Positions 60,070-64,000 of a stretch of DNA of 64,000 nucleotides are shown in pieces (the stretch's first letter is position 1; each line of letters starts with the position of its first letter). Under the pieces are notes generated by a model, which saw only the letters and a list, made by a program, of their open reading frames with translations, was not told the DNA's origin and searched no databases. A program made the position numbers and the translations under genes. Location of the stretch: contig NZ_WQKZ01000001.1 of the NCBI RefSeq assembly GCF_009755225.1, positions 744,001 through 808,000 of the forward strand, read 5' to 3'. The DNA comes from Hymenobacter ginkgonis (lineage in GTDB: Bacteria > Bacteroidota > Bacteroidia > Cytophagales > Hymenobacteraceae).

Positions 60070-61404
60070 TTAGAAAGCTTCCCGGGCATCCTGGTAGTCA
60101 TCGGGCGCGGCATCCGTGAGAGGGTCTTCGCCCATGATGTGGCGCAGGGTATTGTGCAGCGTTACCAACTGCTTGAAGATGTCGTGCTCGGGCCGCAGGC
60201 CGGGCTCCGTTTGGGGCGATTTTAGGTAGAAGGATAGCCACTCCTGGATGCCACTCATGCCTGCACGCTTGGCCAGGTCCATAAACAGCGCCAAGTCAAG
60301 CACCAGTGGAGCGGCTAGGATGGAATCGCGGCAGAGAAAGTTGATTTTAATCTGCATCGGGTAGCCCAGCCAGCCGAAAATGTCGATGTTGTCCCAGCTT
60401 TCCTTATTATCGCCGGCGGGGGGGTAGTAGTTGATACGCACCTTGTGGTACATATCGCCGTACAGCTCCGGGTTGGTTTCAGGGTGAAAAATATCTTCCA
60501 GCACGCTCAGCTTCGACACTTCTTTGGTGCGGAAGTTATCGGGGTCGTCAAGTACCAAGCCGTCGCGGTTGCCCAAAATATTGGTTGAAAACCAGCCTTT
60601 TACGCCCAGGGCGCGGGCGCTGATGCCCGGCGCCACGATGGTCTTCATCAGGGTTTGGCCAGTCTTGAAGTCTTTGCCGGCAACGGGCGTGCCCGTAACC
60701 GCCGCCAACTCAAGCAGCGCAGGAACATCCACGGTGAGGTTGGGGGCACCGTTCACGAACGGAACACCTTCTTTGAGGGCCGCGTAGGCATAAATCATGC
60801 TGGGCGCAATATTGGGCGCGTTGTTGTGCAGCCCTTCCTCGAAGCCCGCGAGGGTGCGGTGAATATCGGACAGCTCGTGGTAGATTTCCGTCGAGCCACA
60901 CCACACCATCACCAAGCGGCTGCAATCGCGCGTGGCCTTGAAGGTGCGGATGTCGTCAATTACCTGTTCGGCCAAGTCGTACTTAGTAGTATAGGTCTTG
61001 ACGTGGGTGCCGTCCAGGTTCTTTACGTAGTGCTTGTCGAACGCGGCTTTCATAGGCACCAGTGCTTCTAGCTCGGGCCGTACAGTCTGCAACAGTTTGT
61101 CTTCCAGTACGCCAGCTTTTACAGCTGCCTGGTACACGTTGTCTTCGTACACGTCCCAGCCGCCAAATTCGATATCCTCGAGGTTGGCCAGGGGTACAAA
61201 ATCTTTAATCTTGGGATAGTTATTCGCCGTGCGCTTGCCGATGCGAATATTGCCCATCTGGGCGAGCGAGCCAATGGGTTGGGCTACGCCTTTGCGGACG
61301 GCTAGCACCCCAGCGATTAAGGTTGTCGCAACGGCTCCCATCCCGGGTAGCAAGATGCCTAATTTGCCTTCTGCTGGGGCGGTTTGCCCTTTTTCTTCTT
61401 TCAT
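60070..61404 (-). CDS. Inositol-3-phosphate (myo-inositol-1-phosphate) synthase
   Basis: A 444-residue NAD-dependent cyclase that turns glucose 6-phosphate into inositol phosphate. The Rossmann start is KLGILLPGMGAVATTLIAGV. Other family segments are NNAPNIAPSMIYAYAALKEGVPFVNGAPN, GKDFKTGQTLMKTIVAPGI (catalytic lysines), NILGNRDG and KVRINYYPPAGDNKESWDNIDIFGWLGYPMQIKINFLCRDSILAAPLVLDLA. The ATG at 61404 is the start just before the domain; the frame extends 21 codons beyond without support. It is the first gene of the six-gene inositol-lipid operon. Confidence 0.96.
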   Translation of the reverse strand: MKEEKGQTAPAEGKLGILLPGMGAVATTLIAGVLAVRKGVAQPIGSLAQMGNIRIGKRTANNYPKIKDFVPLANLEDIEFGGWDVYEDNVYQAAVKAGVLEDKLLQTVRPELEALVPMKAAFDKHYVKNLDGTHVKTYTTKYDLAEQVIDDIRTFKATRDCSRLVMVWCGSTEIYHELSDIHRTLAGFEEGLHNNAPNIAPSMIYAYAALKEGVPFVNGAPNLTVDVPALLELAAVTGTPVAGKDFKTGQTLMKTIVAPGISARALGVKGWFSTNILGNRDGLVLDDPDNFRTKEVSKLSVLEDIFHPETNPELYGDMYHKVRINYYPPAGDNKESWDNIDIFGWLGYPMQIKINFLCRDSILAAPLVLDLALFMDLAKRAGMSGIQEWLSFYLKSPQTEPGLRPEHDIFKQLVTLHNTLRHIMGEDPLTDAAPDDYQDAREAF

Positions 61405-61893
61405 CTGGGTGTGGTATTCGAGGCTTGCTTGGGTTAATCTGTTGCCTTCTGGCCTCTTTGGGGGCAACTAAGGTAGGGCAGAAGCACAACCCGTTGCCTT
61501 CTGCCGGGAGGCTATAACCGGGTTAGGCGCTAAAGTTTTTTTTGAAATAGAGACTACCAGTGGGCTACGGGTAGCCCACTGCCTACCCCCTGCTAAGTAT
61601 CGCCCCGCCAGCACTAGTGTGCCCAGTTGGGCAAACCTCAACAGCAAAACCTAGTAAACATCCTAAAATCCAAGAGTTTGACAGGGGGTAGAGTGGCCAG
61701 TCGCTTGGTGAATGAGCTAGGCAGGCACAAAAATAGCCACTGCGTAGCAAGGAAGGAGCGTAGCTAAAAAAAGGAAACCCGGCACATGAACGCCTACATG
61801 AAGTCGCAGCCGCCGTGACATGAGCACTGCGAGCTAAGCCAGCCTGCAAGTCAAGTGTGGCAGGAGGGTAGGGCAGCGACTTGGCAGTACACG
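61405..61893. other. Intergenic region upstream of the inositol-lipid operon
   Basis: About 490 bases between the operon's first start codon and the histidine kinase stop. It must hold the operon promoter, although I find no exact TAnnTTTG. A 10-bp hairpin (CAGTGGGCTA) lies at 61558-61581, followed by CTACCCC-type oligomers. An 88-codon frame at 61583-61849 on the minus strand does not look like a protein. Confidence 0.4.
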
Positions 61894-64000
61894 TTATTTA
61901 AAATAAACTGAAAAAACTGTTCCTACCCCCACCTGACTCTGTACCTCGATTTTGCCGCCCGCATTCTCTACCATTTTTTTCACCATGTACAACCCCAGCC
62001 CCGAGCCGTCGACGTGGGTATGGAAGCGCTGAAACATCCCAAATAGCTTTGGGGTCCGTGCCAAGTCGAGGCCCAGGCCATTGTCTCGCACTTCGAGCAA
62101 AACGTAGTCTTCCACTTGCTGGCTGCGCAGCTGCACGCGTAGCGGCCGCTCGGGCGAGCGGTACTTAATGGCGTTGCTGAGCAGGTTGTAGACCACTGAG
62201 CGCAGGTTCTTTCTGGAGAATGCAATGGCTGGGCACTCCGCTACGTCGGTGTCAAACTGCGCACCGGTCTGCTTCACTCGCGGAGCCAAATCGAGGAGCA
62301 CATCCTTAATAATTTCGGCCAGGTATACATTAGCCGTGGGCTGCTCATATTCCTTTTGCAGGCTAGATACTTCGGTGAGGTAGCCAATCGTACCCTTGAA
62401 ACGGTTAATCGACTCCTGCATCAGCCCCATGATATAGCCGACCTCCTCGCCCTGAACGGGGGTAGGGAGTTCTAGGCGCAACGCTTGCAGCAGGCCCTCA
62501 ATATTGGTGATGGGCGTGCGCAAATCGTGAGAGGCCGTATAAATAAAATTGTCCAGGTCTGAATTGGTGCGTATTAGCTGCTGATTGGCGGCGGCCAGCT
62601 CTTGGTTGGCGTGCTGCACCTCGGCGTTGGCACTCAGCAGCGCGCTATTAGTGGTAGCTAGCTTTTCGTTGGCGCTGGCCAGGTTCCAGGTTAGTAGTTG
62701 CAGCTTGGCCTGGCTTTGGGCCACTTGCTTACGGCCAAGCACCTGCTCGGTTACTTCAAAGGCGAAAACCGAAATGCCCACCGTGCGGCCCGCTTCGCGC
62801 AAGGGCTGGTAGGTGAAGTCGAAGTAACGCTCCTCGGGCGGGCCACCCCCAGCGGGGTGTACCCAGCCTATTACCTCCGCGGCCTGGTATATCTCGCCAG
62901 TGTCATATATCTGGTCAAGCAGCGTCACAAAACCTTGTGCCACTGCTTCAGGCTGGGTTTCGGCCACGGGGCGGCCCACCATATCGCGGCCCTCGTAGAG
63001 GCGCTGAAAAGCCGGGTTGCAGTACTCCAGCACATGGTCAGGCCCGCGGAGCAGGCAAATTAGAGCGGGCGTTTGCTCAAATACTTGGTAGAAGCTTTCG
63101 CGCTGGGTGGCCAGCAGTTGGGCAGCTTGTAGGGCTTCGGCTTGCAGCGCCTCGGCCGCCTGGCGGGCCCGCACTTGCTCCGTTATTTCAAAGATGAATA
63201 CCAACACGCCGTCGGTGTTGCCTTGCGCATCGTAGCGAGCTTGCAGAATAAAATTAAAATACCGGTCTTCTAAGTCCTGTCCATTGGCCTGCAAAATGGG
63301 AACAGTCAGGCTGTGTTCTTCGTGGCAGCCCTTGGTTTCGTATACCCGCTTCATAATCTGATAAATAGGGTATTGCTCAATGCCGGGGAAAGCCTCGTGC
63401 AGGGGCTTTCCCAGTAGGTAGCGGTCGGGAAACAGCCGTTGGTAAGCCGGATTCACCATTTCGTACACAAGGTTGGGCCCATCGAGAAGGCAGATGCCGG
63501 CCGGTGCTTGCCAAAAAAATCGCTCTAGCCGGGTGCGCTGCAATTCTGCCCCTGCCTGCGCCTGCTGCAGGGCTTCGGTGCGCTCCCGCACGCGCTCCTC
63601 TAGCTGTTCATTCAGCTGCTGCAGTTGCTGCTGGGTGTGCCGCAACTCGGTGTTGGCGGCGCGCTCGCGGGCGTAGCTGTCGCGCAAGGCGTTCTCTACG
63701 GCTGTGCGCGCGTGGTCCGACGTATCGGTAAAGCTGACGACCAGCACCTTCCCACTGCGCTGCGCCGCCAAGTGAAAGTAATTATCGAGGCCGTCGTGCT
63801 GGTAATTGATATCGTAGCGCCCCGCCTTGCCTTGCGTGAACGCCGCGCAGTAAAAATCAAACACACCTTCGGCCTGGATATGAGGGAAATGTTGCAGCAG
63901 TGAACTGCTAGACTCGTCTGGCATCCTCAAGATGCGCCTACCCGCCGGGTTAAGGTGCACGATGGCAAAATCAATGGGATTGCTGCTCTCATCGGGGCCC
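61894..64000 (-). CDS. PAS-domain sensor histidine kinase, truncated by the window edge
   Basis: At least 700 residues of a soluble-looking hybrid sensor, whose reading frame runs past the last base, so the true start is outside. Domains in order from the visible part: a first PAS domain (begins off-window, DFAIVHLNPAGRRIL), a coiled coil, a second PAS (FFWQAPAGICLLDGP, about residues 160-275), a third PAS (VFEQTPALICLLRGP, about 300-410), another coiled coil, and HisKA with FIYTASHDLRTPITNIEG (phosphorylated His). The ATPase core has NLLSNAIKYR, DNGLGLDL and GSGLGLYMVKKM. No transmembrane segment is seen. Probably a cytoplasmic light, redox or energy sensor; no response regulator is in view. 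Confidence 0.92.
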   Translation of the reverse strand, partial: GPDESSNPIDFAIVHLNPAGRRILRMPDESSSSLLQHFPHIQAEGVFDFYCAAFTQGKAGRYDINYQHDGLDNYFHLAAQRSGKVLVVSFTDTSDHARTAVENALRDSYARERAANTELRHTQQQLQQLNEQLEERVRERTEALQQAQAGAELQRTRLERFFWQAPAGICLLDGPNLVYEMVNPAYQRLFPDRYLLGKPLHEAFPGIEQYPIYQIMKRVYETKGCHEEHSLTVPILQANGQDLEDRYFNFILQARYDAQGNTDGVLVFIFEITEQVRARQAAEALQAEALQAAQLLATQRESFYQVFEQTPALICLLRGPDHVLEYCNPAFQRLYEGRDMVGRPVAETQPEAVAQGFVTLLDQIYDTGEIYQAAEVIGWVHPAGGGPPEERYFDFTYQPLREAGRTVGISVFAFEVTEQVLGRKQVAQSQAKLQLLTWNLASANEKLATTNSALLSANAEVQHANQELAAANQQLIRTNSDLDNFIYTASHDLRTPITNIEGLLQALRLELPTPVQGEEVGYIMGLMQESINRFKGTIGYLTEVSSLQKEYEQPTANVYLAEIIKDVLLDLAPRVKQTGAQFDTDVAECPAIAFSRKNLRSVVYNLLSNAIKYRSPERPLRVQLRSQQVEDYVLLEVRDNGLGLDLARTPKLFGMFQRFHTHVDGSGLGLYMVKKMVENAGGKIEVQSQVGVGTVFSVYFK

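Noticed and set aside
61583..61849. 88-codon minus-strand frame between the lipid operon and the kinase
   Set aside because: Low-complexity composition and no homology recognisable; probably chance.

Overview
The window looks like a chromosomal segment of a high-GC Bacteroidota bacterium, most likely a Hymenobacter-like member of the Cytophagales. The genus is an inference. It rests on a SusC/SusD pair, a type IX secretion C-terminal tail, DUF4249 and DUF5686 proteins, Spy-like proteins beside an ECF sigma factor, several TAnnTTTG (-7) promoter elements typical of the phylum, little sign of Shine-Dalgarno sequences, and dense GGGGGTAG-type oligomers. I see no rRNA, CRISPR array, prophage or intact insertion sequence. 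One tRNA is present (Ser-GGA).

Layout. 0-4.2 kb (minus strand): an ECF sigma factor with a one-pass membrane protein and a Spy-like periplasmic protein, then a VWA lipoprotein-like protein, a secreted protein made of NPDGTHS repeats, and a YfiT-type DinB protein. 4.5-11.2 kb (minus): isocitrate dehydrogenase, a large M16 zinc peptidase and an RhlE-type RNA helicase, with a 25-bp hairpin terminator between the last two. 11.3-14.6 kb (plus): a methyltransferase, a CaiB-type CoA transferase and a secreted zinc phospholipase C-like protein. 14.6-20.8 kb (minus): a Spy-like protein and a susC-susD-susE glycan uptake operon with an 18-bp palindrome upstream. 21.6-25.1 kb (plus): a secreted protein, a DinB protein and a secreted esterase, then a regulated-looking leader (promoter, 33-codon mini-ORF, terminator with an alternative pairing partner) in front of a degenerate phenylalanine-hydroxylase homolog. 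25.1-31.9 kb (minus): Mpo1-like, dienelactone hydrolase, ABC1/UbiB kinase, TetR, photolyase, SDR and EamA genes. 32.1-38.4 kb (plus): rarA, sppA, an M1 peptidase and purine nucleoside phosphorylase. 38.4-42.1 kb (minus): DUF4249, a TonB-dependent receptor and thioredoxin. 42.4-46.9 kb (plus): polysaccharide deacetylase, glycosyltransferase, GNAT, TatD, asparaginase and tRNA-Ser. 47.0-53.6 kb (minus): a 2,201-residue secreted multidomain protein. 54.4-61.4 kb (minus): a six-gene inositol-lipid operon. 61.9 kb to the window edge: a PAS histidine kinase whose N-terminus lies outside the window.

The most coherent pathway is the inositol-lipid operon: inositol phosphate synthase, PgpA-like phosphatase, GtrA-like membrane protein, DUF5686 outer-membrane protein, phosphatidylinositol-phosphate synthase fused to DUF4833, and a PAP2-type inositol phosphorylceramide synthase. 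It resembles the set described in gut Bacteroides but adds the outer-membrane protein and the fusion.

The points most worth follow-up are the aromatic amino acid hydroxylase homolog that has lost both histidine iron ligands and sits behind an attenuator-like leader; the additions to the inositol-lipid operon; the GGGGGTAG oligomer, with roughly 50 copies in 64 kb in both orientations; and a family of palindromic intergenic repeats based on GTCATGCTGAGC.
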